Source of the DNA: Pseudonocardiales bacterium
GTDB lineage: Bacteria > Actinomycetota > Actinomycetes > Mycobacteriales > Jatrophihabitantaceae
Assembly (NCBI GenBank): GCA_003243915.1
Contig: QHCC01000014.1
Location: 1 to 33,038, forward strand
Reading direction: 5' to 3'
Length of the DNA stretch: 33,038 bases
Below are positions 9,847 to 20,517 of the stretch, in pieces. Every line of letters starts with the position of its first letter. Positions within the stretch are counted from its first letter, which is position 1. A program made the translations under genes and the position numbers. The notes below the pieces were generated by a model, which saw nothing but the letters and a program-made list of their open reading frames with translations, was not told the origin of the DNA and did no database searches.

Positions 9847-9950
9847 GTCACCCAGCTGTTTTCCCCGCTGGCGCTCGGTCACCCAGCTGTTTTCCCCGCT
9901 GGTGCTCGGTTTGCACCCGCGAAACCGGCCACCAGCGGGGAAAGGTGACC
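9847..9950. repeat. Intergenic palindromic element A (tandem plus inverted copies)
   Basis: Directly after the guaB3 stop are two 31-base tandem units (9847-9877 and 9878-9908) differing at one base, each containing CAGCTGTTTTCCCCGCTGG. An inverted partner CACCAGCGGGGAAA, followed by GGTGAC, lies at 9930-9949 and can pair with the second unit. GCGGGGAAAGGTG (9935-9947) is also found in element B at 17600-17612, tying the elements into one family. Confidence 0.75.
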
Positions 9951-10017
9951 ACCACGCGAGTGACACCAACCGAGCCGGAATGAGCCGGAATGAGACTGAG
10001 GGACACGTGAGCGCAGA

Positions 10018-11010
10018 ATGAAGTTTGGCTACAAGGCCTCCAACGAGCAGTTCGCGCCGCAGGAGCTGCTGCATTACGGCGTCGTGGCCGAGGAGGTGGG
10101 CTTCGACTCGGTATTCGTCAGCGACCACCTGCAGCCCTGGCGTCACGACGGCGGGCATGCGCCGTTCGCGATGACGTGGCTGGGGGCGCTCGGCGCACGC
10201 ACCGAGCGGATCACCATCGGCACCAGCGTGCTGACGCCGACATTCCGCTACCACCCGGCCATCGTGGCGCAGGCGTTCGGGACGCTCGGCTGCCTCTATC
10301 CCGGCCGTGTCGTGCTCGGGCTGGGCACCGGCGAGTCCCTGAACGAGGTGGCGCTGGGGCTGGAGTGGCCCGACGGCAAGGAGCGCTTCGCGCGCTTCCG
10401 CGAGGCGGTGGCGTTGATCCGCCGGCTCTGGTCGGAGGAACGAGTCACCTTCGACGGCGAGTACTACCGCACCGACAATGCGACGATCTACGACCGCCCG
10501 GACCAACCCGTCCCGATCTACCTGGCCGGCTCCGGGCCGGCGGCCACGCGCTACGCCGGCCGGGTCGGCGACGGCTACATCACCACGTCGGGCAAGGCAC
10601 CGGAGCTCTACACCGACACGCTGCTGCCGGCAGTGGCCGAGGGGGCGGCCAAGGCGGGACGCGCGGTGAGCGACCTGGACATGATGATCGAGGTCAAGGT
10701 CTCCTTCGACCACGACCGCGACGCCGCGATGGCCGCCACCCACTTCTGGGGCGCCCTCGCGCTCACGCCCGAGCAGAAGTCCGGCGTCCACGATCCCGTC
10801 GAGATGCAGCGCCTGGCCGACGAACTGCCGGTCGAGCGCACCGCCAGCCGGTTCATCGTGTCCACCGACCCGGACGAGCACGTCGCCGCAATCAAGCGCT
10901 ACCTCGACCTGGGCTTCACCCACCTCGTCTTCCACGCACCGGGGCCGGACCAGGAACACTTCCTGCGCCTCTACGGCGAGGAAATATTGCCGCGACTGCG
11001 CGCGCTGTGA
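10018..11010 (+). CDS. fgd: F420-dependent glucose-6-phosphate dehydrogenase
   Basis: Luciferase-like TIM-barrel enzyme of 330 residues that oxidises glucose-6-phosphate to 6-phosphogluconolactone while reducing coenzyme F420, the main source of F420H2 in mycobacteria and relatives. It follows M. tuberculosis FGD1 almost block for block (LGYKAS-like start, [53 protein letters not shown]). Catalytic and phosphate-binding residues equivalent to FGD1 His40, Glu109, Lys198, Lys259 and Arg283 are all present as H37, E106, K193, K254 and R278. The start is odd: an upstream GTG (10007) with GAGG five bases before it would give MSAE but hits TGA overlapping this ATG. Followed 73 bases later by the F420 biosynthesis gene fbiC. 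Confidence 0.93.
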   Translation: MKFGYKASNEQFAPQELLHYGVVAEEVGFDSVFVSDHLQPWRHDGGHAPFAMTWLGALGARTERITIGTSVLTPTFRYHPAIVAQAFGTLGCLYPGRVVLGLGTGESLNEVALGLEWPDGKERFARFREAVALIRRLWSEERVTFDGEYYRTDNATIYDRPDQPVPIYLAGSGPAATRYAGRVGDGYITTSGKAPELYTDTLLPAVAEGAAKAGRAVSDLDMMIEVKVSFDHDRDAAMAATHFWGALALTPEQKSGVHDPVEMQRLADELPVERTASRFIVSTDPDEHVAAIKRYLDLGFTHLVFHAPGPDQEHFLRLYGEEILPRLRAL

Positions 11011-11083
11011 GCGGTATGAGACCCGACCACGACCCGACGGGCGCTTACGCGACGAGCCTGCTCACCGGGCCGAAGGTGCGTGC

Positions 11084-13684
11084 GTGCCCACGAATGCGCC
11101 CGAGCCGAGCGAGCGGCGGATGAGTGATCCGCCCGTGAGAAGGAATGGGTTGAGCCGGGCGCTGCGCAGGGCACGCGACGGCGTGACGCTGGATGCGACC
11201 GAGGCGGAGATCCTGCTGTCTGCGCGCGATGCCGACCTTGTCGACCTGTGCGCCTCGGCGGCGCGGGTGCGCGATTCGGGGCTGGCCGCGGCGGGGCGTC
11301 CCGGTGTCGTCACGTACTCGCGCAAGGTGTTCATCCCGCTGAGCAGGCTGTGCCGCGACCGGTGCCACTACTGCACGTTCGCCACCACGCCGAACCGCGT
11401 CGAGGCGCCGTTCCTGTCGCCGGACCAGGTGCTGGCCATCGCCGAGCAGGGCCGGGCGATGGGCTGCAAGGAGGCGCTGTTCACCCTCGGCGACCGCCCC
11501 GAGGACCGCTGGCCCGCGGCCCGGGAATGGCTCGACGCGCACGGCTACGACGACACGGTGGCCTACCTGCGGGCGATGGCCATCCTGGTGCTCGAGCGCA
11601 CCGGCCTGCTGCCGCACCTGAATCCCGGCGTGCTGACGTGGGCCGAACTGCAGCGGCTCAAGCCGGTGGCCCCGTCGATGGGCATGATGCTCGAGACCAC
11701 GTCGCGCCGGCTCTTCGAGGACCCGCACGGCGCGCACTTCGGCTCGCCGGACAAGGATCCGGCCGTGCGACTGCGGGTGCTCGAGGACGCCGGGCGGTCG
11801 AACATCCCGTTCACCACCGGGATCCTGATCGGCATCGGCGAGACCCTCGCCGAACGGGCCGACTCGATCTTCGCGATCCGCCGCGTCGCCCGCGCCTACC
11901 ACGGGGTGCAGGAGGTGATCGTCCAGAACTTCCGGGCCAAGCCCGACACCGCGATGGCCCGGATGCCCGACGCCGAGATCGCCGACCTGGCCGCGACGGT
12001 GGCGGTGACGCGCCTGGTGCTGGGCCCGGCCGCCCGCATCCAGGCCCCGCCGAACCTGATCGGCGACGAGTACGCGCTGCTGCTCGGCGCCGGCATCGAC
12101 GACTGGGGTGGCGTCTCGCCGCTGACCCCTGACCACGTCAACCCGGAGCGGCCGTGGCCGCAGATCGAAGAACTCGCCGCCCGCTCGGCCGAGGCCGGGT
12201 TCCGGCTGGTCGAGCGGCTCACCGTCTACCCGCGCTACGTCATGGCCGGCGAGCCGTGGCTGGATCCGCGGATCATGCCGCACGTGGGTGCGCTCGCCGA
12301 TCCCGCCACGGGGCTGGCCGGCGACGGTGTGGTGGCGGGTCCGATCCCGTGGCAGGAGCCCGAGGACGGCTGGCGGGCCGATGGCCGCGTCGACCTGCAC
12401 ACCGCGATCGACTCCGACGGGCGCAGTAGCGACCGCCGCGAGGACTTCGACAGCGTCTACGGCGACTGGGACGCCGTGCGCGAGGACGCCGTGCGGATGG
12501 GTGCCCCGGAACGGTTCGACTCCGACGTCCTGGCTGCGCTGCGCAGCGCCGAGCGCGACCCGGCCGGCGTGTCCGACGCGGATGCGCTCGCCCTGTTCCA
12601 TGCCGACGGCGCGGAGCTGGACGCCGTGGCCGTGCTGGCCGACGCGCTGCGGCACGACGCTGTCGGCGACGAGGTCACCTACATCGTCAACCGGAACATC
12701 AACTTCACCAACGTCTGCTACACGGGGTGCCGGTTCTGCGCCTTCGCGCAGCGCCGCACCGACGCCGACGCGTACACGCTCTCACTCGAACAGGTCGGCG
12801 ACCGCGCCGAGGAGGCGTGGGCCCTCGGCGCCACCGAGGTCTGCATGCAGGGCGGCATCCACCCCGACCTGCCCGGTACCGCCTACTTCGACATCGCCGC
12901 CGAGGTGAAGCGCCGCACGCCTGACATGCACGTGCACGCGTTCAGCCCGATGGAGGTGGTCAACGGTGCCTCGCGCACCGGCCTGTCCATCCGCGACTGG
13001 CTCGTCGCTGCCCGCGAGGCCGGTCTCGACACGATCCCCGGGACGGCCGCGGAGATCCTCGACGACGACGTGCGCTGGCTGCTCACCAAAGGCAAGCTGC
13101 CTGCCGCGATGTGGATCGAGGTCGTCACCACGGCACACGAACTGGGCATCCGGTCGAGCTCGACGATGATGTACGGCCACGTCGACACGCCCGCGCACTG
13201 GCTCGGGCACCTGCGGGTGCTCTCGCGCATCCAGGACCGCACCGGCGGCTTCACCGAGTTCGTGGGGCTGCCGTTCATCCACACCAACTCACCGATCTAC
13301 CTGGCGGGCGTCGCGCGCTCCGGCCCCACTGTGCGGGAGAACCGGGTCGTGCACGCGATGGCCCGCATCCTGCTGCACGGGCGCATCGACAACATCCAGT
13401 GCTCGTGGGTGAAGCTCGGCGTCGACGGGTCGCGGCAGATGCTCGCCGGCGGCGTCAACGACCTCGGCGGCACGCTGATGGAGGAGACGATCAGCCGGAT
13501 GGCCGGCAGCCAGCACGGCTCGGCCAAGACAGTGGCGCAGCTGCGCGAGATCGTCGCCGGCCTGCCCGGACGCACGACCCGCCAGCGCGACACCCGCTAC
13601 GGCGTGGTGAGCGACGAGCGGCTGGCCGCCGCCGCCACATTCACCGGCGCGCTGCCCAGCCTGGTGGGCGCCGCGGGCGAGTGA
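11084..13684 (+). CDS. fbiC: FO synthase, fused CofG/CofH radical SAM enzyme
   Basis: Makes FO (7,8-didemethyl-8-hydroxy-5-deazariboflavin), the deazaflavin core of F420, from tyrosine and the flavin precursor 5-amino-6-ribitylamino-uracil. The 866-residue protein carries two radical-SAM modules. The N-terminal one is CofG-like with cluster cysteines C90, C94, C97 (CRDRCHYC). The C-terminal one is CofH-like with C545, C549, C552 (CYTGCRFC). Other landmarks are [19 protein letters not shown] and the SSSTMMYGH stretch. Length matches actinobacterial FbiC. GTG 11084 has AAGG seven bases upstream; ATG 11120 is an alternative that loses 12 non-conserved residues. It lies just after fgd, so the cell's F420 supply and its reduction may be co-expressed. 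Confidence 0.96.
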   Translation: MPTNAPEPSERRMSDPPVRRNGLSRALRRARDGVTLDATEAEILLSARDADLVDLCASAARVRDSGLAAAGRPGVVTYSRKVFIPLSRLCRDRCHYCTFATTPNRVEAPFLSPDQVLAIAEQGRAMGCKEALFTLGDRPEDRWPAAREWLDAHGYDDTVAYLRAMAILVLERTGLLPHLNPGVLTWAELQRLKPVAPSMGMMLETTSRRLFEDPHGAHFGSPDKDPAVRLRVLEDAGRSNIPFTTGILIGIGETLAERADSIFAIRRVARAYHGVQEVIVQNFRAKPDTAMARMPDAEIADLAATVAVTRLVLGPAARIQAPPNLIGDEYALLLGAGIDDWGGVSPLTPDHVNPERPWPQIEELAARSAEAGFRLVERLTVYPRYVMAGEPWLDPRIMPHVGALADPATGLAGDGVVAGPIPWQEPEDGWRADGRVDLHTAIDSDGRSSDRREDFDSVYGDWDAVREDAVRMGAPERFDSDVLAALRSAERDPAGVSDADALALFHADGAELDAVAVLADALRHDAVGDEVTYIVNRNINFTNVCYTGCRFCAFAQRRTDADAYTLSLEQVGDRAEEAWALGATEVCMQGGIHPDLPGTAYFDIAAEVKRRTPDMHVHAFSPMEVVNGASRTGLSIRDWLVAAREAGLDTIPGTAAEILDDDVRWLLTKGKLPAAMWIEVVTTAHELGIRSSSTMMYGHVDTPAHWLGHLRVLSRIQDRTGGFTEFVGLPFIHTNSPIYLAGVARSGPTVRENRVVHAMARILLHGRIDNIQCSWVKLGVDGSRQMLAGGVNDLGGTLMEETISRMAGSQHGSAKTVAQLREIVAGLPGRTTRQRDTRYGVVSDERLAAAATFTGALPSLVGAAGE

Positions 13685-13791
13685 GGCCCGCCGGCCGCCG
13701 AACTCGACCCGGGAATCGCTGTACGGACCGCGGCTGTGGTGCGACGATCCGATGAGGATCACTTCGTTCTGCCGTGGACGGAAGGCACCCC

Positions 13792-15564
13792 ATGTTGGCG
13801 GACTATCAGCAGGTCTATGACCCGCTCTCGCATTCGCTCGGACTCTCCTCGATCGTGGCTGCGCTGCCCCTGGTCGCCCTGTTCGTCCTACTCGGGGTGC
13901 TACGCATGCGGGCGTGGCTCGCATCGTTGATCGGGCTGGCGGTCGCGCTGATCGTCGCAGTGCTCTGGTACTCGATGCCCGTTGGCGACGCTCTGAACAG
14001 CGGGCTGCTCGGAGCCGCCTTCGGCTTCTTCCCCATCATGTGGATCGTCATCAATGCCATCTGGGTCTACAACCTGACGGTCGAGACCGGCCACTTCGAC
14101 GTGCTGCGCCGCTCGTTCGCCACAGTCAGCGACGACCAGCGCATCCAGGCGATCATCATCGCGTTCTGTTTCGGAGCCCTGATGGAGGCTCTGGCGGGCT
14201 TCGGCACGCCGGTGGCCATCAGCTCCGTCATGCTCATCGCGCTCGGCTTCCGGCCGCTGAAGGCAGCGACTGTGGCGCTGGTCGCGAATACCGCGCCGGT
14301 CGCCTTCGGGGCGCTTGCGGTGCCGATCACGACGCTGGCGACCGTCACGAAGCTGCCGGTCAGCGACCTGGGCGCGATGGTGGGGCGGCAGACACCCATC
14401 CTCGCGATCTTCGTCCCGCTGGCGCTGGTGTTCATCGTCGACGGAAAGCGCGGCCTGCGTCAGGTGTGGCCCGCTGCCCTGCTGTGCGGTGCCACCTTCG
14501 GCCTGTTCCAGTACCTCGCCTCCAATTTCTGGTCGATCCCGCTCACCGACATCATCGCCTCACTCGCTTCGGCGTTGGCCGTGCTGGCCTTCACCCGCGT
14601 GTGGCACCCGAAGGAGGGCTACATCGAGACCGGCGAGGACGAACCCGTGCGGCGGGGCTCGACACCCGAGCCGGCGCGCCGCTCCGGTGCCACCGACGGC
14701 GATGCCCACCCGGTTGCGGTCGCCCCGGCCCGCCCGGCCTCGGCCCGCCCGGCCTCGGCCCGCCCGGCCTCGGACCCAGCGGTCCGTGACACGCCGGCCG
14801 AGATCCTCCGGGCCTACGCGCCCTACTTGATCATCATCGTGGTCTTCGTGATCGCCACCCGGGTGTCGGCGATCACCGGTGTCGCCCCCACGAAGCCCGG
14901 CGTGGGCGGCAGTGGCTTGGAGTCCGCGACCCACATCTACCACTGGCCGGGCCTGCACATCCTCAACGGCAAGGGAAAGCCGGTCGTCACCACCTTCAAG
15001 CTGAACATCCTGTCGGCCGCCGGCACGCTGCTGTTGATCTCCGGTCTGCTCACGATGATCGCGCTGAAGGTGGGGGTGGGCCGGGCGCTGCGCAGCTACG
15101 GGCGCACCCTCGCGCAGCTGAAGTTCGCGATCCTCACCGTGATGACCGTGCTGGCGCTCGGTTTCGTCATGAACGAAGCGGGTGAGACCCAGACCCTCGG
15201 GTTGTGGCTGGCCGGTGCCGGAGGGCTGTTCGCCCTGCTGTCCCCGATACTCGGCTGGCTCGGCGTCGCGGTCACCGGATCGGACACCTCCTCCAACTCC
15301 CTGTTCGGAGCGCTGCAGATCACCGCTGCATCGCAGGCGCACCTGTCACCGACCCTGCTCGCCGCGGCCAACTCCTCGGGCGGCGTGCTCGGCAAGATGA
15401 TCTCGCCGCAGAATCTCGCGATCGCCGCCGGTGCCGTGGGGCTGGAAGGGCGCGAGGGTCACATCTTCCGGCGGGTCTTCGGGTGGAGCATCGTGTTCCT
15501 GGTCTTCATGTGCGTGCTGGTGTACCTGCAGTCGACGTCGGTGCTGTCGTGGATGGTGGTCTGA
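13792..15564 (+). CDS. L-lactate permease (LctP family)
   Basis: Membrane protein of 590 residues of the LctP family, which imports L-lactate (some also glycolate or D-lactate) with protons. It shows about 13 hydrophobic segments and family motifs such as AFCFGALMEALAGFGTPVAISSVML, ANTAPVAFGALA.PITTLA, TGSDTSSNSLFG and NSSGGVLGKMISPQNLAIAAGA (patterns across the two halves). The two halves are joined by an unusually long hydrophilic linker (about residues 280-340) containing an ARPAS triplet repeat. ATG 13792 is supported by GGAAGG six bases upstream. No lactate dehydrogenase or LldR regulator is next to it. Convergent with corA, 21 bases apart. Confidence 0.9.
   Translation: MLADYQQVYDPLSHSLGLSSIVAALPLVALFVLLGVLRMRAWLASLIGLAVALIVAVLWYSMPVGDALNSGLLGAAFGFFPIMWIVINAIWVYNLTVETGHFDVLRRSFATVSDDQRIQAIIIAFCFGALMEALAGFGTPVAISSVMLIALGFRPLKAATVALVANTAPVAFGALAVPITTLATVTKLPVSDLGAMVGRQTPILAIFVPLALVFIVDGKRGLRQVWPAALLCGATFGLFQYLASNFWSIPLTDIIASLASALAVLAFTRVWHPKEGYIETGEDEPVRRGSTPEPARRSGATDGDAHPVAVAPARPASARPASARPASDPAVRDTPAEILRAYAPYLIIIVVFVIATRVSAITGVAPTKPGVGGSGLESATHIYHWPGLHILNGKGKPVVTTFKLNILSAAGTLLLISGLLTMIALKVGVGRALRSYGRTLAQLKFAILTVMTVLALGFVMNEAGETQTLGLWLAGAGGLFALLSPILGWLGVAVTGSDTSSNSLFGALQITAASQAHLSPTLLAAANSSGGVLGKMISPQNLAIAAGAVGLEGREGHIFRRVFGWSIVFLVFMCVLVYLQSTSVLSWMVV
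14731..14775 (+). repeat. 15-bp tandem repeat inside the lactate permease gene
   Basis: CGCCCGGCCTCGGCC occurs twice exactly (14731-14745, 14746-14760) and a third time with one change near its end (14761-14775). It encodes three ARPAS units in the loop between the membrane halves, a place that tolerates length change by slippage. Confidence 0.8.
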
Positions 15565-15585
15565 GTCGGCGCCTGGTGTCGCGCG

Positions 15586-16575
15586 TTAGAGCCACTCCTT
15601 GCGCTTGAACAGCAGGTACAGCCCGCCGGCGATGAGCACGATCGAGACCAGGCTGAGCAGGAAACCCCACTCCTGCGCGAAACCGGGGTACGGCACGTTC
15701 TGCCCGAAGTAACCGGTGATGGCCGTAGGCACGGCAATGATCGCCGCCCACGAAGTCAGTTTCTTCATCACCGCGTTCATCCGGGCATCGGCGAGGGACA
15801 GGTTCGTCTCGAAGATCGAGGTGATGATGTCGCGCAGCGACTCGGTCCACTCCGCAGCCCGCAGGACGTGGTCGTAGAGGTCTTCGAAGTACGGCGCGAG
15901 CTCGGCGTTCTTGTCCTCCTCGCTGACGCGGCGCATTACGGTGTTGACGACTTCGCGCATGGGCAGGATCGCCCGGCGGGCCTGGACGAGCGACTTACGA
16001 AGCGCGAACGTCTTGCGCTGCGACTGGTTGGCCACCTTGGGGTTCTCGTCGAAGAGGATGTCCTCGACGCGCTCGATCTCGTCGTCCAGTGACTCCACGG
16101 CCGCGAAGTACCCGTCGACAACCTCGTCGAGCAGGCCGTGGATGAGCGCACGCGGCCCGAACTTGATCAGGTCACCGTTGTCGTCCCAGCGTTGCACGAC
16201 CGCGTCCATATCGAAGTTGTTGTCCAACCGGACGGTGACGAAACCGCGCGGTAGGCCGAACGCCGAGATGCGGCTCGTGATCAATTCGTGCGTCTCCTCG
16301 TCGTGGGTGATCGCCGAGGTGGTCACGAACAGGTGGCTGGCGTAGCGCGTCGCCTTAGGCCGCTCGTGCTCGGCGACCGAGTCCTCGATCGCGTGCCGGT
16401 CGAGGCTGAGTTCCTCCGCGAGCTGGGTGAGCAGCTCCTCGTCCGGCGCCACCAGATCGGCCCACACCAGGCAGTCGGGTTGGTCGAGGTAGTCCGAGAC
16501 CTCCTCGAAGGGGAAGTTCTCGGCTTCGAGCGTGCCGCTGCGCCATACCCGGGTGCGAATGCCGTCCTCAGCCAT
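15586..16575 (-). CDS. CorA-like divalent cation transporter with GQN in place of GMN
   Basis: Inner-membrane channel protein of 329 residues of the CorA (2-TM-GxN) family, expected to form pentamers moving Mg2+, Co2+ or Zn2+. The long acidic and helical cytoplasmic part (1 to about 265) includes ERPKATRYASHLFV, LIHGLLDEVVDGYF and QSQRKTFALRKSLVQARRAILPMREVV patterns. Two C-terminal helices follow (about 270-287 and 305-323), with a basic tail KRKEWL. The selectivity motif between the helices reads YFGQN (289-293), whereas CorA has YGMN and ZntB has GIN. That substitution could alter ion choice. ATG 16575; a weak ribosome binding site. Divergent from the SDR gene, 58 bases apart. Confidence 0.9.
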   Translation of the reverse strand: MAEDGIRTRVWRSGTLEAENFPFEEVSDYLDQPDCLVWADLVAPDEELLTQLAEELSLDRHAIEDSVAEHERPKATRYASHLFVTTSAITHDEETHELITSRISAFGLPRGFVTVRLDNNFDMDAVVQRWDDNGDLIKFGPRALIHGLLDEVVDGYFAAVESLDDEIERVEDILFDENPKVANQSQRKTFALRKSLVQARRAILPMREVVNTVMRRVSEEDKNAELAPYFEDLYDHVLRAAEWTESLRDIITSIFETNLSLADARMNAVMKKLTSWAAIIAVPTAITGYFGQNVPYPGFAQEWGFLLSLVSIVLIAGGLYLLFKRKEWL

Positions 16576-16633
16576 GGGTTCAGTGTGCCGTGACGGACGC
16601 AGAACTCACCGTGGCGCGCGTAGGTTCTGGCTG

Positions 16634-17551
16634 GTGAAGTGGACCGAGAACCAGCTTGCCGACCTAGGTGGGCGCACGGCGGTCGTCACCGGCGCGAATT
16701 CCGGGATCGGCTGGTTCACCGCGCGGGAGCTGGCCCGCCACGGTGCCCGTGTCGTCCTGGCGTGTCGTGACGTCGAGCGGGGCAGGCACGCGGCCGACAA
16801 GATCCGCGGGGCCGTGCAGACGGCTGACCTCGAGGTCGTCGCGCTGAACCTCGCCTCGATCGCCTCCGTGCGCAACTTCGGCGACTGCTGGACCGGGCCG
16901 CTCGACCTGCTGATCAACAACGCGGGGGTGATGGCGCCGCGCAGGCCGGTGGTCACCGAGGACGGCTTCGAGCTGCAGTTCGGCACGAACCACCTGGGCC
17001 ACTTCGTGCTGACCGGCATGCTCTTGCCGGCCCTGCTCGCGGCCCCCTCGCCCCGGGTGGTGACGGTGGCCTCGATCGCACACCACGGCGGGGCCGCCGA
17101 CGTGCTCGAAGGCAATGCCGGCACGGGCTACCACGCTCAGCACACCTACTCCAATTCCAAGTTGGCCAACCTGCTGTTCGCCCACGAACTGCAGCGCCAG
17201 GCCAGCGAGCGCGAGTTGGCACTGGTGTCCGTGGCGGCGCACCCGGGGGTCTCCTCGACCGGGCTGGTCGCCGACCCGCAAGGAATGGGCGCCAGCTGGG
17301 TCATGCGCACGGTGGCGCCGGTGTTCGTGAAGCTGTTCACCCAGTCGGCGGCGGCCGGCGCCCGTCCGACGCTCTACGCCGCGACGCAGGCCGAGCCCGG
17401 CTCCTACACCGGACCGCAACGTTTGGGCGAGACCCGGGGACCCATCGGGCCGGCGCGGCTGTCGTCGTTCGCGCGCGATGAGGCGCTGGGCCGCCGGCTC
17501 TGGCAGATCAGCGAGGAACTCACCGGCTTTCGCTACGCGTGGCCGTCCTGA
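16634..17551 (+). CDS. Short-chain dehydrogenase/reductase, retinol-dehydrogenase-like
   Basis: NAD(P)-dependent oxidoreductase of 305 residues with a Rossmann fold. Visible motifs are TGANSGIG (19-26) for the cofactor, NNAGVM (95-100), catalytic Ser147 (TVASIAHHG) and the Tyr172-x3-Lys176 pair (YSNSK). The N-terminal WTENQLADLGGRTAVVTGA and the late LYAATQAEPGSYTGP.R pattern place it with the retinol-dehydrogenase/WWOX-like group common in Actinomycetota. CRDVERGR after the second strand suggests NADP preference (Arg after the strand). The start used is GTG 16634 with TAGG upstream. Substrate unknown. A palindromic element separates it from guaA. Confidence 0.9.
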   Translation: MKWTENQLADLGGRTAVVTGANSGIGWFTARELARHGARVVLACRDVERGRHAADKIRGAVQTADLEVVALNLASIASVRNFGDCWTGPLDLLINNAGVMAPRRPVVTEDGFELQFGTNHLGHFVLTGMLLPALLAAPSPRVVTVASIAHHGGAADVLEGNAGTGYHAQHTYSNSKLANLLFAHELQRQASERELALVSVAAHPGVSSTGLVADPQGMGASWVMRTVAPVFVKLFTQSAAAGARPTLYAATQAEPGSYTGPQRLGETRGPIGPARLSSFARDEALGRRLWQISEELTGFRYAWPS

Positions 17552-17556
17552 TCCCT

Positions 17557-17621
17557 CCCGCTTTGCACCTTTCAGCGCCGCTACTCGGCCCGATCTGGGG
17601 CGGGGAAAGGTGCAAAGCGGG
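17557..17621. repeat. Intergenic palindromic element B
   Basis: A 16-bp perfect inverted repeat (CCCGCTTTGCACCTTT at 17557-17572 and AAAGGTGCAAAGCGGG at 17606-17621) separated by 33 bases, placed a few bases after the SDR stop and before guaA. It shares its left 21 bases and most of its centre with element C (22415-22475) and GCGGGGAAAGGTG with element A. No T-run follows, so it is not a classical terminator, though it could act as one. Confidence 0.8.
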
Positions 17622-17624
17622 TCC

Positions 17625-17630
17625 GTAGAC
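17625..17630 (+). promoter_or_regulatory. Possible -10 element for a leaderless guaA transcript
   Basis: TAGACT ends eight bases before the guaA ATG and matches the TAnnnT form of actinobacterial -10 boxes. There is no Shine-Dalgarno before the ATG, which fits transcription starting at or next to the start codon. No good -35 is seen. Confidence 0.35.
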
Positions 17631-17638
17631 TGCGCGCC

Positions 17639-19201
<1,563 letters not shown>

Positions 19202-19208
19202 CGCACCT

Positions 19209-19256
19209 CGATCGTGCAACTCTGCCCGTGTTACCGGTGCCAGAGTTGCCCGATCG
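19209..19256. terminator. Palindrome between guaA and the convergent PspC gene
   Basis: 16-base arms (CGATCGTGCAACTCTG at 19209-19224, CAGAGTTGCCCGATCG at 19241-19256) pair with one mismatch around a 16-base loop. It lies seven bases after the guaA stop and ends eight bases before the stop of the minus-strand gene, the right place for a bidirectional terminator. Its sequence differs from elements A-C apart from a shared GTGCAA. Confidence 0.55.
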
Positions 19257-19263
19257 GTGATCG

Positions 19264-20472
19264 CTACGTGTTGCGCTCGACGCTGATCTGGCCGTCGGTG
19301 ACGTCGACGTCGATCGTCACCGCCGGGCCGGTGGCGCCGGCGGGCGGGCGGATCGTGCGGTTCAGGTTGACGCCGCCGTGGTCCTCGCCGAGATCAGAAC
19401 CGTCCAGCTGGACGTTGCCGAAGTGCACGTTCGCGTTCACCGTGGCGTTCATCGTCGACGGCAGCAGGATGCGGGCCTGTCCGGCACCGAGGGTGACGTG
19501 GATGGTGCGCGCCCCATCGAGCTGGCCCACGTGGCTCAGGTCGAGCTTGGCCTGTCCGAACGCCAACCGGTAGTGCGAGTCGAGGTCCGCCGCGCTGGAC
19601 GGCGACCATTCCCGCGCGCCGAACCCGTCGTGCAGGCGGGCATGGGATCCGGCGAACCCGGCGACACCGATCAGGGCGGGCACTAGCAGCACGGCAAGGG
19701 TCCACGGTGTGCGCCGCAGCATCATGCCGGTCAGCAGGCCGAGCCCGACGATGCCGAGGGTGGCCCAGAAGTACACCGGCAGGGCCAGCCCGCTGGCGCC
19801 GTCGACGAGGCCGAGGATGGCAAGGGTCACCGCGAGCGTCCCGAGCGTGGCCAGCCGCACCGGCATCGCGCGGCGGCGCCGTAACCGGCTGGCGGCCCTG
19901 GCTTCGGTGATCCATTGGCGCGTCTCACGAACCCACGCCGGCGAATCGGGGGAGGTGGCGGGCGGTGCTTCGCCCGCCTTGGCCAGATTGACGCTCGTGT
20001 TGCCTGGCTGCGGCAAGCCCTCCGGAGCGGCGTCGTCGGTGCGGCTGTGCCGCCCGAAGATCGCGACGAGCACGATCACGATCACCATCACCGGGAAGAC
20101 CGGACCGGGGGCCCACCAGCTGAACGCCACGGCCCACAGCACGAGGCCGGCGACGGCCGCGACCAGCCACACCGGCACACGCCGCCGTCGCAGTCCGCTG
20201 ATGAACCGATCGATGGGGGCATTCGTGGTGCCCTGCTCGGGGATTGCGGCCCAGGCCAGCAGGTAGGCCAGCACGCCGGCACCGCCGAAGAAGGCCGCGG
20301 TGGCGAACAGGACGCGGAACAGCACCGGATCGACGCCGAAGTACTCACCCAGGCCGCCGGAGACACCGGCACCGACCCGATCGGTACGGCTGCGGCGCAG
20401 GACGCGAGGTGACGGGGGCGCGGGGATGGTCGGTGGCGGGGGGAAGCCGCCGGATTCATCGGTGGTGGTCAT
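19264..20472 (-). CDS. PspC-domain membrane protein with LiaF-like C-terminus
   Basis: Membrane protein of 402 residues, probably part of the envelope-stress circuit with the kinase and regulator encoded divergently. After a proline-rich N-terminus, the PspC domain spans about residues 22-80 (RTDRVGAGVSGGLGEYFGVDP, then a hydrophobic segment ending LAWAAIPEQ). Four or so further membrane helices follow. The C-terminal 100 residues are a beta-rich extracytoplasmic-type domain resembling LiaF/DUF4097 (HVTLGAGQARILLPSTMN, NVHFGNVQLDG). ATG 20472 is preceded by a 16-base dyad (20474-20489). LiaF-type proteins inhibit LiaS kinases in Firmicutes; a similar role here is inference. Confidence 0.85.
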   Translation of the reverse strand: MTTTDESGGFPPPPTIPAPPSPRVLRRSRTDRVGAGVSGGLGEYFGVDPVLFRVLFATAAFFGGAGVLAYLLAWAAIPEQGTTNAPIDRFISGLRRRRVPVWLVAAVAGLVLWAVAFSWWAPGPVFPVMVIVIVLVAIFGRHSRTDDAAPEGLPQPGNTSVNLAKAGEAPPATSPDSPAWVRETRQWITEARAASRLRRRRAMPVRLATLGTLAVTLAILGLVDGASGLALPVYFWATLGIVGLGLLTGMMLRRTPWTLAVLLVPALIGVAGFAGSHARLHDGFGAREWSPSSAADLDSHYRLAFGQAKLDLSHVGQLDGARTIHVTLGAGQARILLPSTMNATVNANVHFGNVQLDGSDLGEDHGGVNLNRTIRPPAGATGPAVTIDVDVTDGQISVERNT

Positions 20473-20473
20473 G

Positions 20474-20489
20474 GCGACAACAGTGTCGC
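20474..20489. promoter_or_regulatory. Dyad directly upstream of the PspC gene start
   Basis: GCGACA-ACAG-TGTCGC, 6-base arms and a 4-base spacer, one base from the ATG of the minus-strand PspC gene. A candidate operator or a hairpin hiding the start; no protein can be assigned. Confidence 0.35.
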
Positions 20490-20517
20490 GCGCCCCGCGT
20501 GAGGGCATCGGGTGCTG

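Noticed and set aside
9847-9908. CRISPR-like direct repeats after guaB3
   Set aside because: Only two adjacent 31-base units with no spacers, plus an inverted partner; a palindromic element, not an array.
9613-10959. Minus-strand 448-codon frame over fgd
   Set aside because: Antisense of a well-matched FGD enzyme; translation has no recognisable domain.
11045-12655. Minus-strand 536-codon frame over fbiC
   Set aside because: Antisense shadow of FO synthase; His/Arg/Val-rich composition without motifs.
13685-13791. GATCC-N5-GGATC as an LldR-type operator before the lactate permease
   Set aside because: Arms of only five bases and no regulator gene nearby; too weak to support.
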